In this document: positions 9,120 to 18,438 of the stretch, in pieces | Position numbering within the stretch: position 1 is the stretch's first letter | Layout of the letters: each line of letters begins with the position of its first letter | Assembly: GCF_003363715.1 (NCBI RefSeq) | Contig: NZ_QREV01000001.1 | Span: 1-64,000, forward strand | From: Parabacteroides acidifaciens | GTDB lineage: Bacteria > Bacteroidota > Bacteroidia > Bacteroidales > Tannerellaceae | DNA length: 64,000 nucleotides | Direction of reading: 5' to 3' | Made by a program: the position numbers and the translations under genes | The notes under the pieces: generated by a model | Seen by the model: the letters and a program-made list of their open reading frames with translations, nothing else | The model's database searches: none | What the model was told of the DNA's origin: nothing

Positions 9120-9178
9120 TGCTGCCACCACTTCTATAGGACTTATAAATCAAAGCGCTATAGCCAGTGGTGGCAGCA
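9120..9178 (-). terminator. clpC: Long imperfect hairpin downstream of clpC
   Basis: Arms TGCTGCCACCACT (9120-9132) and AGTGGTGGCAGCA (9166-9178) are perfect complements over 13 bp, with a further inner CTATAG/CTATAG pairing. It starts 20 bases after the clpC stop in the direction of transcription. There is no clear U tract, so it may be a 3'-end stabilising hairpin rather than an intrinsic terminator. Confidence 0.45.
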
Positions 9179-9197
9179 ATATGAAATAAAACAATTA

Positions 9198-11813
9198 TCA
9201 GATAGATGTCTCAGGAAGAGACTCGCCTGTTGTCGGCTCGCTCTTTTTTACGCTTGTAACGATCTCCTGCTTGTCTTTGTCGAAGTCGACCACAATCGTG
9301 TCGCCTTCGCCGACAGAAGCACGGATAATCATTTCTGCCATCTCGTCTTCCAGATATTTCTGTATAGCACGTTTCAATGGGCGGGCGCCAAACTGCACAT
9401 CGTAACCTTTGCCTGCGATAAAGTCTTTGGCGGCATCTGTCAGTTCCAGGGAGTAACCTAAGCTGGCAACTCGTTTGTAAAGACCTTGCAGTTCGATGTC
9501 GATGATCTTGTGGATCGCTTCTTTATCCAACTGGTCAAACATGATAATGTCGTCCACACGGTTCAGGAATTCCGGGGCAAACGCTTTATTCAGCGCTTTC
9601 TGAATGACGCTGCGGGAGAAATCCTTGTCCGGTTCACCGGCTACTTGCGTATTGAAGCCGACGCCACGGCCGAAGTCCTTCAATTGGCGCGTACCGATAT
9701 TGGATGTCATGATCAGAATCGTGTTCTTAAAGTCAATCCGTCTGCCAAGACTATCCGTCAGACGACCTTCATCCAAGACCTGCAACAAAAGGTTGAATAC
9801 GTCCGGATGCGCTTTCTCGATCTCATCTAACAAGACAACGGAGTAGGGCTTACGGCGAACCTTTTCCGTCAACTGACCGCCTTCTTCATAACCGACGTAT
9901 CCCGGAGGCGCACCGATCAGGCGGGACACCGCAAACTTCTCGAGATATTCACTCATATCGATGCGAACCAGTGAATCTGCCGAGTCGAACAGGTATTCCG
10001 CCAACTTCTTAGCCAAATGGGTTTTACCTACACCAGTCGGACCGAGGAACATAAATGTTCCGATCGGCTTATTCGGGTCTTTCAGACCGACACGGTTACG
10101 TTGGATTGCTTTTACAATCTTCTGGACGGCGTCGTCCTGGCCAACAACTTTCTTCTTCAGATTCTCTGCCATTTCGAGCAGTTTCAGATTCTCTGCCTTG
10201 GCAATACGCTGAACGGGGACACCGGACATCATGGCAACAACTTCTGCCACTTTATCTTCGTCTACCGTTTCGCGGTGTTCCTGTAACTCCTGTTCCCACT
10301 TGGCTTTAGCAGCTTCCAGTTGGAGCAGGTACTGACGTTCTTTGTCACGGAAGCTGGCAGCTAACTCGAAATTCTGTGACTTAACGGCAGCCAGTTTCTC
10401 AGCTTTAGTCGCCTCGATTTTGGCTTCTAACTCTTCGATGCTCTTCGGGACAGTGATGTTAGATATATGTACGCGAGAGCCGGCTTCGTCCAATGCGTCG
10501 ATTGCTTTATCCGGGAAGTTACGGTCGCTGATATAACGTTCTGTCAGTTTTACGCAGGCTTGCAATGCTTCCGGCGTATAAATTACATTGTGATGTTCCT
10601 CGTAGCGGGCCTTGATGTTTTGCAGGATCTGCAAAGTCTCTTCGGCTGTTGTCGGGTCGACGATCACTTTCTGGAAACGGCGTTCCAAGGCTCCGTCTTT
10701 CTCGATGTTCTTACGATATTCGTCGAGCGTCGTAGCACCGATACATTGTATCTCGCCACGTGCCAAAGCCGGTTTCAACATATTGGCCGCATCCATCGAT
10801 CCGGAGGCCGAACCTGCACCGACAATCGTATGGATCTCATCGATAAACAGGATGATATTCGGGTTCTTCGACAATTCGTTCAGAATCGCTTTGATACGTT
10901 CCTCAAACTGGCCGCGATATTTCGTCCCGGCCACAATGGAAGCCATGTCCAGGCTGATCACACGTTTGTCAAACAGGATACGGGATACTTTACGTTGGAT
11001 GATACGAAGGGCCAGACCTTCCACGATCGCTGATTTACCGACACCCGGTTCGCCGATCAGGACAGGATTGTTCTTCTTACGACGGCTCAGGATCTGTGCC
11101 AAGCGTTCGATCTCTTTTTCACGTCCTACGATCGGATCGAGGCGGTTCTCGGCTGCCGCACGTGTCATGTCCGTACCGAAATTATCCAATACGGGAGTGT
11201 CGTTCGGTGACTTCGGCTGTGCTGAACCGGTTCCTGAACCGGAGGAGCGGGGAGATTCCCTGCGGGAAGAGAAATCGTCTTCATCGTCTTCGTCATCGTC
11301 GGTATAACCGTCGCTGATTTCATCGAAATGTTCGAGGTCGTCTTCTGCATCGGCAAAATCGTCCATGCGTTTCAAGCCTGTTCCGCTTACCAGATAATTG
11401 TACACACTACGGTAGGTTATACCTGCCTCGTTCAGCACTTTAGCGGCCACGTTAAACTCTTCTTTCAGAATGGCCAGGAGCAGATGTTCCGTACCTGTTT
11501 CTTCTTTCTTGAACAGACGCGATTCGAGCATACTCATACGCAGTACGCGTTCGGTTGTTTTACTGATGGCGATGTCATGCTGGACAGTTTCTTCGGCGTC
11601 AAATGTATTCTTGATTTCTTGTTCGATCTTCTTCTTAATACCCCATTCGTCGACATTCAGTTCGCGCAGTGCCTGCACGGCCTTCCCTTCGCCGTCACGG
11701 ATAATACCAAGCATTAAGTGTTCCGGCCCGATATAACTGTTCTGAAGCCTTGTCGCCTCTTCACGGCTATATTCAATAATGTCCATTAATCTCTTTGAAT
11801 AGTTATTTTTCAT
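9198..11813 (-). CDS. clpC: ClpC-type AAA+ unfoldase (ATP-dependent Clp protease ATP-binding subunit)
   Basis: An 871-residue two-ring Clp ATPase. It has a ClpN double repeat (about 1-150), then an unusually acidic Ser/Pro-rich linker (runs such as DDEDDEDDF), the first AAA module (Walker A GEPGVGKS), a UVR-like coiled coil, and the second AAA module (Walker A GPTGVGKT, arginine-finger region) with ClpB D2-small C terminus. It feeds substrates to ClpP in the cytoplasm. The start at 11813 is chosen because homologues begin at MKNNYSKR and the -7 box lies only 25 bases upstream. Confidence 0.96.
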   Translation of the reverse strand: MKNNYSKRLMDIIEYSREEATRLQNSYIGPEHLMLGIIRDGEGKAVQALRELNVDEWGIKKKIEQEIKNTFDAEETVQHDIAISKTTERVLRMSMLESRLFKKEETGTEHLLLAILKEEFNVAAKVLNEAGITYRSVYNYLVSGTGLKRMDDFADAEDDLEHFDEISDGYTDDDEDDEDDFSSRRESPRSSGSGTGSAQPKSPNDTPVLDNFGTDMTRAAAENRLDPIVGREKEIERLAQILSRRKKNNPVLIGEPGVGKSAIVEGLALRIIQRKVSRILFDKRVISLDMASIVAGTKYRGQFEERIKAILNELSKNPNIILFIDEIHTIVGAGSASGSMDAANMLKPALARGEIQCIGATTLDEYRKNIEKDGALERRFQKVIVDPTTAEETLQILQNIKARYEEHHNVIYTPEALQACVKLTERYISDRNFPDKAIDALDEAGSRVHISNITVPKSIEELEAKIEATKAEKLAAVKSQNFELAASFRDKERQYLLQLEAAKAKWEQELQEHRETVDEDKVAEVVAMMSGVPVQRIAKAENLKLLEMAENLKKKVVGQDDAVQKIVKAIQRNRVGLKDPNKPIGTFMFLGPTGVGKTHLAKKLAEYLFDSADSLVRIDMSEYLEKFAVSRLIGAPPGYVGYEEGGQLTEKVRRKPYSVVLLDEIEKAHPDVFNLLLQVLDEGRLTDSLGRRIDFKNTILIMTSNIGTRQLKDFGRGVGFNTQVAGEPDKDFSRSVIQKALNKAFAPEFLNRVDDIIMFDQLDKEAIHKIIDIELQGLYKRVASLGYSLELTDAAKDFIAGKGYDVQFGARPLKRAIQKYLEDEMAEMIIRASVGEGDTIVVDFDKDKQEIVTSVKKSEPTTGESLPETSI

Positions 11814-11837
11814 ATTATAATAATGTACTGTGACAAT

Positions 11838-11846
11838 GCAAAAATA
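11838..11846 (-). promoter_or_regulatory. clpC: -7 box of the clpC promoter
   Basis: The reverse strand reads TATTTTTGC, matching TAnnTTTG plus the frequent trailing C. A TTTG lies 23 bases further upstream, slightly too far to be a confident -33 element. Confidence 0.5.
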
Positions 11847-12017
11847 ATAAACTCTCTCCATATACCTAACAAATTCCATGCCATTATTCCTTAATAAAAA
11901 AGGAAAAGGACAAAGACTTAAAATTTCGGGCTAAAAACTTTCGTGATAAACGGAAAAGCCTTACCTTAGTGCACTTTTTGAAAGGTGAGATATTGAGTGT
12001 AATAAATATAAAACTAA

Positions 12018-14624
12018 ATGGTTGATCAAGACAGAATTATTAAGATTAACATCGAGGAGGAAATGAAATCGGCATACATTGACTATTCAATGTCTGTCAT
12101 TGTTTCGCGCGCCCTTCCGGATGTTAGGGATGGTTTTAAACCGGTTCATCGCCGTATTTTATTTGGAATGAATGAATTGGGAAATACATCCGACAAACCT
12201 TATAAAAAATCTGCGAGAATTGTTGGTGAAGTTTTAGGTAAATATCATCCACACGGCGACTCGTCCGTTTATTTCGCAATGGTTCGTATGGCACAGACAT
12301 GGTCTATGCGTTATACGTTAGTGGATGGACAGGGAAACTTCGGTTCGGTGGACGGCGACAGTCCTGCCGCAATGCGTTATACGGAAGCAAGGTTAAGCAA
12401 GCTTGCCGAAGAAATGCTTCGCGATATCGATAAAGATACAGTTGATTTCCAACTGAACTTTGACGATACGTTGAAAGAACCGACTGTATTGCCGACTCGT
12501 ATTCCGAATTTGCTGGTTAATGGAGGCTCGGGTATTGCCGTGGGTATGGCAACGAATATGCCGACTCATAACCTGAGCGAGGTATTGGATGGCTGTATGG
12601 CTTTCATCGATGCCCGCGGCGAGATGGAAGTAGCAGATTTAATGCAATATATCAAAGCTCCGGACTTCCCGACCGGCGCCACTATCTACGGATATGCCGG
12701 CGTGAAAGATGCTTTTGAAACGGGTAGGGGACGTATCATTCTGCGTGGTAAGGCTGAAATAGAAACAGACAGCAACCACGAGAAGATTATCATCACGGAA
12801 ATTCCATACCTTGTTAATAAGGCGGAACTGATTAAGTATATCGCCGACCTGGTTAATGAAAAACGTATTGACGGTATATCTAATGTAAACGATGAGTCCG
12901 ACCGTAGCGGTATGCGTATCGTTGTTGATGTCAAAAGAGATGCCAATTCGAGCGTCGTGCTGAACAAGCTGTATAAACTGACCGCTTTGCAGTCTTCTTT
13001 CAGTGTCAACAATATTGCATTGGTAAACGGACGCCCGCGTCAGCTTAACCTGAAAGACCTGATCAAGGCATTTGTCGATCACCGTCATGAAGTGGTGATC
13101 CGCCGTACAAAATACGATCTGCGCAAAGCAGAAGAACGTGCCCATATCCTGGAAGGCTTGATTATTGCTTCCGACAACATCGACGAAGTAATCGCTATCA
13201 TCAAATCTTCCAAGAGCCCGAATGAGGCAATCGAGCGTTTGATGGAGCGTTTCTCTCTGTCAGATGTACAGGCTCGTGCTATTGTCGAGATGAGACTTCG
13301 CCAGTTGACAGGACTGGAGCAGGATAAACTTCGTGCAGAGTATGAAGAAATCGAAAAATTAATCGCATATTTGAAGGAAATTCTGGAAAATGACGATCTT
13401 TGCATGAAAGTAATCAAAGACGAGCTGCAGGAGATTAAGGACAAGTACGGAGACGAACGTAAAACAGATATCGTTTATGCTTCCGAAGAACTTAATCCTG
13501 AAGACTTCTATGCAGACGACGAGATGATTATCACGATCTCGCACATGGGTTACATCAAACGTACTCCGTTGAGCGAATTCCGTGCGCAGGGACGTGGTGG
13601 AGTAGGAGCTAAAGGTTCTGAAACACGTGATGAAGACTTTGTGGAATATATCTATCCGGCTTCTATGCATGCCACCTTGCTGATATTTACGGCTAAAGGT
13701 AAGTGCTACTGGCTGAAAGTGTTTGAAATTCCGGAAGGAGCGAAGAACTCGAAGGGTAGAGCAATCCAGAACTTGCTGAACATTGAGCCGGATGATAAGG
13801 TAAACGCTTTTATCCGTGTGAAGAAACTGACAACAGATACGGAATTTATCAATTCTCATTACCTGTTGTTCTGTACGAAGAAAGGTGTGATCAAGAAGAC
13901 GTTGCTGGAAGCTTATTCCCGTCCTCGCCAGAATGGTGTGAATGCGATTACGCTGCGTGAAGACGATGGTCTGATCGAAGTTTGTATGACAAATGGTAAT
14001 AATGAAGTCCTGATTGCAAACCGTAACGGGCGTGCGATACGTTTCCATGAAAGTGCCGTGCGTGTTATGGGTCGTACCGCTTCCGGCGTTAGAGGTATGA
14101 CACTTGACGGCGATAACGACGAAGTAGTCGGAATGGTTTGCATAAAAGACAAAGAAAAGGAAACAGTACTGGTTGTGTCCGAACAAGGCTACGGTAAACG
14201 TTCTGATATTGAAGATTACCGTATTACGAATCGTGGGGGTAAAGGTGTCAAAACCATCAACATTACGGAGAAGACCGGTAAATTGGTTGCTATCAAGAAT
14301 GTTACGGAAGAAAATGATATCATGATCATCAATAAGTCTGGTATCACGATCCGTATGAAGGTATCTGATCTGAATGTCATCGGACGTGCAACGCAAGGCG
14401 TACGCTTGATTAATTTGGAGAAACGTAATGACGAAATCGCCTCTGTATGTAAAGTTCTGTCACAGACTGAAGAAGAGATAGCTGAAGAAAAAGCTCAGCG
14501 CGAAGCTTTGGAAGGTGCTGCTGTTCATGAACATCCAATAGAGAATACCGATTTCGAAGATGTCTCTGATGATGTCGAAAACAAGGAAAATGTGGACGAC
14601 ACTGAAGAAACAACTGAGGAATAA
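12018..14624 (+). CDS. gyrA: DNA gyrase subunit A
   Basis: An 868-residue type IIA topoisomerase subunit. The N-terminal breakage-reunion domain includes FKPVHRRIL and the quinolone-determining stretch [12 protein letters not shown], with Ser (not a resistance replacement) at the position equivalent to E. coli Ser83. The catalytic Tyr is in [11 protein letters not shown]. Six beta-pinwheel blades follow, with a GyrA-box-like RGKG segment, and then an acidic tail. With GyrB it introduces negative supercoils. Confidence 0.98.
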   Translation: MVDQDRIIKINIEEEMKSAYIDYSMSVIVSRALPDVRDGFKPVHRRILFGMNELGNTSDKPYKKSARIVGEVLGKYHPHGDSSVYFAMVRMAQTWSMRYTLVDGQGNFGSVDGDSPAAMRYTEARLSKLAEEMLRDIDKDTVDFQLNFDDTLKEPTVLPTRIPNLLVNGGSGIAVGMATNMPTHNLSEVLDGCMAFIDARGEMEVADLMQYIKAPDFPTGATIYGYAGVKDAFETGRGRIILRGKAEIETDSNHEKIIITEIPYLVNKAELIKYIADLVNEKRIDGISNVNDESDRSGMRIVVDVKRDANSSVVLNKLYKLTALQSSFSVNNIALVNGRPRQLNLKDLIKAFVDHRHEVVIRRTKYDLRKAEERAHILEGLIIASDNIDEVIAIIKSSKSPNEAIERLMERFSLSDVQARAIVEMRLRQLTGLEQDKLRAEYEEIEKLIAYLKEILENDDLCMKVIKDELQEIKDKYGDERKTDIVYASEELNPEDFYADDEMIITISHMGYIKRTPLSEFRAQGRGGVGAKGSETRDEDFVEYIYPASMHATLLIFTAKGKCYWLKVFEIPEGAKNSKGRAIQNLLNIEPDDKVNAFIRVKKLTTDTEFINSHYLLFCTKKGVIKKTLLEAYSRPRQNGVNAITLREDDGLIEVCMTNGNNEVLIANRNGRAIRFHESAVRVMGRTASGVRGMTLDGDNDEVVGMVCIKDKEKETVLVVSEQGYGKRSDIEDYRITNRGGKGVKTINITEKTGKLVAIKNVTEENDIMIINKSGITIRMKVSDLNVIGRATQGVRLINLEKRNDEIASVCKVLSQTEEEIAEEKAQREALEGAAVHEHPIENTDFEDVSDDVENKENVDDTEETTEE

Positions 14625-14665
14625 TTTAAACAAATAGAAATATTAATCTCAAATCACTATCACAA

Positions 14666-15889
14666 ATGAAACGAGTATTATTTACAGTTGCACTATGTGT
14701 TGCAGCATCTACCTCTTTCGCACAGAAAAAAGCTGTAGGAGAGGCACAAAGTATTGCGAAAAGCAATAATGCAGATTTTGGAGAGGCCAGAACCTTGATC
14801 AAAGGTGCATTGGAAAATCCGGAAACTAAGGATGACGCTAAAACTTGGTATGTAGCAGGTTTTATTGAAGATCAGCAGTTTAACGCTGAAAGAACAAAGC
14901 AGATTCTGGGACAGCAGCCGAACGAACCGGTTATGTATGAAGCTCTGTATGGTATTTTACCTTATTTCCAGAAAGCATACGAACTGGATCAACAGCCGAA
15001 CGAAAAAGGTAAAGTGAAACCTCGGTTCACAAAAGATATTAAGAGTATCTTGAGTGCAAATCATATCTATCTTTTCAATGGTGGTGCATACTATTTCGAC
15101 CAGAAAGATTATAAAAAAGCTTATGATTTCTTCAATCAATACGTTGAAATCTCTGAACTGCCGATGTTTGCAGGAACTCAGACTGCAGAGAAGGACTCTA
15201 CATTCATGACTGTACAGTTCTATGCAGCTGTTGCAGCTACTCAATTAGGCGACTCTAAAATAGCAATTGCTGCTTTAGATCGTGCTAAGAACACTGAATA
15301 TCGTCAGAGTGACATTTATCAGTATCTCTGCTACGAATATGGAGAAGTTCTTAGAGATTCTGTTAATCTGGAAAAGACATTGGAAGAAGGACTTGTTAAA
15401 TTCCCGGAAGATCCATATTACCTGATGAGCTTGATCAATATTTATATTTATTCTAACAGAAACGAAAAAGCATTGGAATATTTGAATATTGCTATCCAGA
15501 AAAATCCGGATGATGCAACCCTTTACAATGCAATAGGTCGTGTATACGAAACCGGCTTCAAGGATTATGACAACGCAGAAAAATACCTTAAGTTGGCTTT
15601 GGAAAAAGATCCGAATCTAACAGACGCTCTTTCCAGCTTAGGTCGTTTATATTACAATCAAGCTGTAAACAAACAGAGTGAAGCTAACATGATCAATGAT
15701 AGCAAGAAATATCAGGAAGAATTAAATGTCGCCAAAGAATTATTCAAGAAAGCTCTTCCGTATTTCAAGAAAGCTCACGAAGCAGAACCAGATAAAAAGG
15801 ATAATTTGATCGGATTGAGAGGTATTTACTACAATCTGAACATGGGTCCGGAATTGGAGGCCATCGAAGCAGAAATGAATCAGCAATAA
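14666..15889 (+). CDS. Exported TPR-repeat protein
   Basis: A 407-residue protein with a signal peptide (about 1-19, ending SFAQ). The mature part is all tetratricopeptide repeats, clearest at about 150-190 (YYFDQKDYKKAYDFFNQYV) and 250-390. It starts 41 bp after gyrA in the same direction and ends at a strong terminator, so it may be co-transcribed. TPR superhelices bind proteins; the partner is unknown. This gyrA-TPR pairing is common in Bacteroidales by my recollection. Confidence 0.85.
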   Translation: MKRVLFTVALCVAASTSFAQKKAVGEAQSIAKSNNADFGEARTLIKGALENPETKDDAKTWYVAGFIEDQQFNAERTKQILGQQPNEPVMYEALYGILPYFQKAYELDQQPNEKGKVKPRFTKDIKSILSANHIYLFNGGAYYFDQKDYKKAYDFFNQYVEISELPMFAGTQTAEKDSTFMTVQFYAAVAATQLGDSKIAIAALDRAKNTEYRQSDIYQYLCYEYGEVLRDSVNLEKTLEEGLVKFPEDPYYLMSLINIYIYSNRNEKALEYLNIAIQKNPDDATLYNAIGRVYETGFKDYDNAEKYLKLALEKDPNLTDALSSLGRLYYNQAVNKQSEANMINDSKKYQEELNVAKELFKKALPYFKKAHEAEPDKKDNLIGLRGIYYNLNMGPELEAIEAEMNQQ

Positions 15890-15907
15890 GAATCAAATAA
15901 TATTTAG

Positions 15908-15939
15908 AAAAGGAGTTTTCGGTAACGAGAACTCCTTTT
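15908..15939 (+). terminator. Rho-independent terminator of the TPR gene
   Basis: A 14-bp stem with one G-T pair (15908-15921 with 15926-15939, loop GTAA) is followed by a T-rich run to 15947. It starts 19 bases after the stop codon. Confidence 0.9.
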
Positions 15940-16074
15940 TTGTTTTTATGAAACGTAAAAAGGGTGCAATGTTGGAGGATTTAAGAGAGTCAAATAATCC
16001 TATTAAACATAATCGTGATTATCTGGCAAACATATAACAACCAAAATCGGTTACTATAAAAGCATAAAAAAAGC

Positions 16075-16102
16075 CCGTATCCAACTTCACAGTTACATAC
16101 GG
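16075..16102. other. Imperfect hairpin in the aldA upstream region
   Basis: CCGTAT (16075-16080) pairs with ATACGG (16097-16102), and AACT with AGTT inside, around a TCAC loop. A run of A precedes it, so in the leftward direction it would look like a terminator. Its role is unknown. Confidence 0.4.
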
Positions 16103-16398
16103 ACCAAACAAATAACAAACTCTACTTATATGAAAAAACAAATACTACTAACTTAATCATTTTAGGAATACCTTTATGGTATATAATTCCTAATTCATTT
16201 TATCATATAACAGCACAAAAAACAATTTGGTTCAGAATTTGTAGGAAAAAATATTCCAGACTTTTCATATTATAGTTATATCAGCCTGTATTCCAGAAAT
16301 ATATCATTTATGAAATAACTAATATCATTTTTAAAACATCATCATATTTTCTTTCTCGTACATTTAAATTCAAATTTCAACCTAAAAAGATAATTACC

Positions 16399-17835
16399 AT
16401 GAAGGAATTGAAAATGTTTATTAATGGCAGATTCATAGAGAATGAATCTGGGAAATGGATTAAAGTATTAAATCCTTCTACTGAAGAAGTTATCTCACTT
16501 ATGCCGGACGGTACGGTAGACGATGCGAAAAAAGCGATCGATGCTGCGGAAAAGGCTCAGGATCAATGGGAAAAAACTCCTTCTATAGAAAGAGCAGCCT
16601 ATTTGACTAAAATTGCAGCAGGAATTCGTAAAAGAGAGAAAGAACTGACCGACATAATCGTACGCGAAGGTGGTAAAACACAGGGACTTGCAAATGTAGA
16701 AGTACTATTTACTGCTGATTATATCGATTATATGGCAGGATGGGCACGTCGATATGAAGGTGAGATTATTCCCAGTGATCGTCCACGAGAAAGTATCTTC
16801 CTGTTTAAGAAGGCAATTGGTGTTACAACGGGTATTCTCCCTTGGAATTTTCCGTTCTTCCTTGTTGCTCGTAAGGCTGCTCCTGCTTTGATTACAGGAA
16901 ACACGATAGTTGTAAAACCAAGTCAGCTGACACCTGAAAACGCATATGTTTTTGCACAAATCGTAGAAGAAGTCGGTTTGCCTGCTGGAGTATTCAATTT
17001 GGTGAATGGACGCGGTTCTGTTATTGGCCATGAATTAGCGGCCAATCCTAAAGTCGGTATGGTCAGTCTGACAGGAAGTGTTGGTGCCGGACAACAGACA
17101 ATGGCTGCTGCGGCTCCTAATATCACGAAAGTTTCATTGGAATTGGGTGGAAAAGCACCTGCTATTGTGATGGCTGATGCGGATATTGATCTGGCTGTTA
17201 AATCGATTATCGCTTCACGTGTGATTAATACGGGACAGGTCTGTAACTGCGCGGAACGGGTTTATGTAGATAAAAAGATCAAAAATGTCTTCATGGAAAA
17301 ACTTGTTGCCGGCATGCAACAGGTGAAAGTTGGTGATCCGAATGAAATTGCAGATCTGGATATGGGACCGCTGATCGAAGCTAATGCGTTGGCTGCGATG
17401 GAGAAAAAAGTGGCAAGAGCAATTGAACAAGGCGCTAAACTATTGTGCGGTGGTCACCGGATCGGAACAAAGGGATATTTCTTTGAGCCAACGGTATTGG
17501 ATTGTGCCACTCAGAAAATGGATATAATACAGGAAGAAACCTTTGGTCCTATCCTACCCGTTGTCGAATACACAGATATCAATGATGCCATAGCTTGGGC
17601 AAATGATTGTGAATACGGACTGACTTCTTCCGTCTATACACAAAATTTAGATAATGCATTCAAGTTGATGCGTTCCCTGAAATTTGGTGAAACCTATATC
17701 AATCGTGAAAATTTTGAAGCAATGCAAGGTTTCCATGCCGGCTGGCGTAAGTCTGGAATTGGTGGAGCCGACGGCAAACACGGGCTTGAGGAATATTTAC
17801 AGACACACGTTGTTTATATAGAAACAAAGGAGTAA
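16399..17835 (+). CDS. aldA: Lactaldehyde/aldehyde dehydrogenase, AldA-like
   Basis: A 478-residue NAD-dependent aldehyde dehydrogenase with close similarity to E. coli AldA along its length, including WARRYEGEII, LPWNFPFF, LELGGKAPAIVM (catalytic Glu) and NTGQVCNCAERVYV (nucleophile Cys). The ending FHAGWRKSGIGGADGKHG is also AldA-like. It would oxidise L-lactaldehyde (from fucose or rhamnose) to lactate, or glycolaldehyde to glycolate. No fucose or rhamnose genes are in the window. It stands alone, convergent with the [FeFe] hydrogenase operon. Confidence 0.9.
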   Translation: MKELKMFINGRFIENESGKWIKVLNPSTEEVISLMPDGTVDDAKKAIDAAEKAQDQWEKTPSIERAAYLTKIAAGIRKREKELTDIIVREGGKTQGLANVEVLFTADYIDYMAGWARRYEGEIIPSDRPRESIFLFKKAIGVTTGILPWNFPFFLVARKAAPALITGNTIVVKPSQLTPENAYVFAQIVEEVGLPAGVFNLVNGRGSVIGHELAANPKVGMVSLTGSVGAGQQTMAAAAPNITKVSLELGGKAPAIVMADADIDLAVKSIIASRVINTGQVCNCAERVYVDKKIKNVFMEKLVAGMQQVKVGDPNEIADLDMGPLIEANALAAMEKKVARAIEQGAKLLCGGHRIGTKGYFFEPTVLDCATQKMDIIQEETFGPILPVVEYTDINDAIAWANDCEYGLTSSVYTQNLDNAFKLMRSLKFGETYINRENFEAMQGFHAGWRKSGIGGADGKHGLEEYLQTHVVYIETKE

Positions 17836-17840
17836 AAGCC

Positions 17841-17928
17841 TTGTGCCATCAGGTTGGCACAGTTATGCCACTTAGATGGCACAGCTGTGCCAAGGCGATG
17901 GCAAGACTGTGCCAACTAAGTGGCATAA
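17841..17928. repeat. 22-bp-period dyad array (TGCCA/TGGCA), locus D
   Basis: Four 22-bp units start at 17841, 17863, 17885 and 17907. Each is three bases, TGCCA, six bases, TGGCA, three bases. TGCCA and TGGCA therefore alternate every 11 bp, one helical turn. The central TGGCACAGCTGTGCCA (17877-17892) is a perfect palindrome. The array fills the gap between the convergent aldA and hndA stops. Confidence 0.9.
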
Positions 17929-17943
17929 GAAATATAATACGAA

Positions 17944-18435
17944 CTATACTTGTTCCAACAGGTAGTATTCGGAAAGAATGTCCCGCACCTTTTCCGGAGA
18001 CAAACGTCCATAGACTTTTCCGGCAATGGTGACAACCGGAGCAAGTCCGCAAGCGCCTACACAGCGCAGGCAGTCCAATGAAAACAGACCGTCAGGCGTA
18101 GTCTCCCCGACTTTTATCTCCAACTGACGCTGGAACTCATCCAATACTTTTTCAGCTCCACGGACATAGCAAGCAGTACCCAGGCAGACAGAAATAGGAT
18201 ATTTCCCTTTCGGAGTCATTGTAAAGAAAGAGTAGAAGGTGACAACACCATATACTCGCGAGACAGGAATATTTAATCGGTCTGCAATAACTTCCTGTAC
18301 TTCGCGGGGCAAGTAACCGAATATTCCCTGCGCGGCATGCAAGATGTTGATCAGTTCTCCCGCATCGTTGTGGTGTTCATTGCAAACAGCTTCCAACTCC
18401 TTTAGCTTTATCTTAAGCAAATGTATCTTTTCCAT
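17944..18435 (-). CDS. hndA: [FeFe] hydrogenase NuoE-like subunit (HndA-type)
   Basis: A 163-residue thioredoxin-like [2Fe-2S] protein. Four ligand cysteines follow the NuoE pattern: CLGTAC and then CLRC-VGAC. It passes electrons between the NAD(P)H-oxidising flavoprotein and the catalytic subunit of a multimeric NAD(P)-linked, probably electron-bifurcating, group A3 hydrogenase. It is the last gene of hndB-C-D-A, 3 bases after the catalytic gene. In Desulfovibrio the NuoE-like gene is first, so the order here is rotated. Confidence 0.92.
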   Translation of the reverse strand: MEKIHLLKIKLKELEAVCNEHHNDAGELINILHAAQGIFGYLPREVQEVIADRLNIPVSRVYGVVTFYSFFTMTPKGKYPISVCLGTACYVRGAEKVLDEFQRQLEIKVGETTPDGLFSLDCLRCVGACGLAPVVTIAGKVYGRLSPEKVRDILSEYYLLEQV

Positions 18436-18438
18436 ACT

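Larger units (their letters stand above)
8793..9197. other. 405-bp htpG-clpC intergenic region rich in dyads
   Basis: No gene is apparent. It contains, left to right, the htpG upstream region with a dyad AATGCCA (8875-8881)/TGGCATT (8892-8898), the 22-bp-period array at 8937-9050, and a long imperfect hairpin at 9120-9178 just after clpC. An imperfect direct copy of the hairpin arm (AGTGGTAGCAGC) is at 9093-9104. Confidence 0.7.
15890..16398. other. 509-bp intergenic region upstream of aldA
   Basis: It contains the TPR-gene terminator, then a 29-codon reading frame (15948-16037, starting in the terminator T tract, no visible ribosome site, probably not coding), a hairpin at 16075-16102, and an 8-codon frame at about 16130 beginning MKKQILL that looks like the decayed start of a signal-peptide gene. 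The rest is very AT-rich. I see no clear aldA promoter. Confidence 0.5.

Noticed and set aside
16253-16300. Direct repeat ATTCCAGA about 42 bp apart upstream of aldA
   Set aside because: It is eight bases in an AT-rich region, with no dyad or promoter alignment; chance is likely.
17851-17892. Sigma-54-like TGGCACAG...TGCC in locus D
   Set aside because: The GG-to-GC spacing is 9, one short of the RpoN requirement, and the words are explained by the repeat array.
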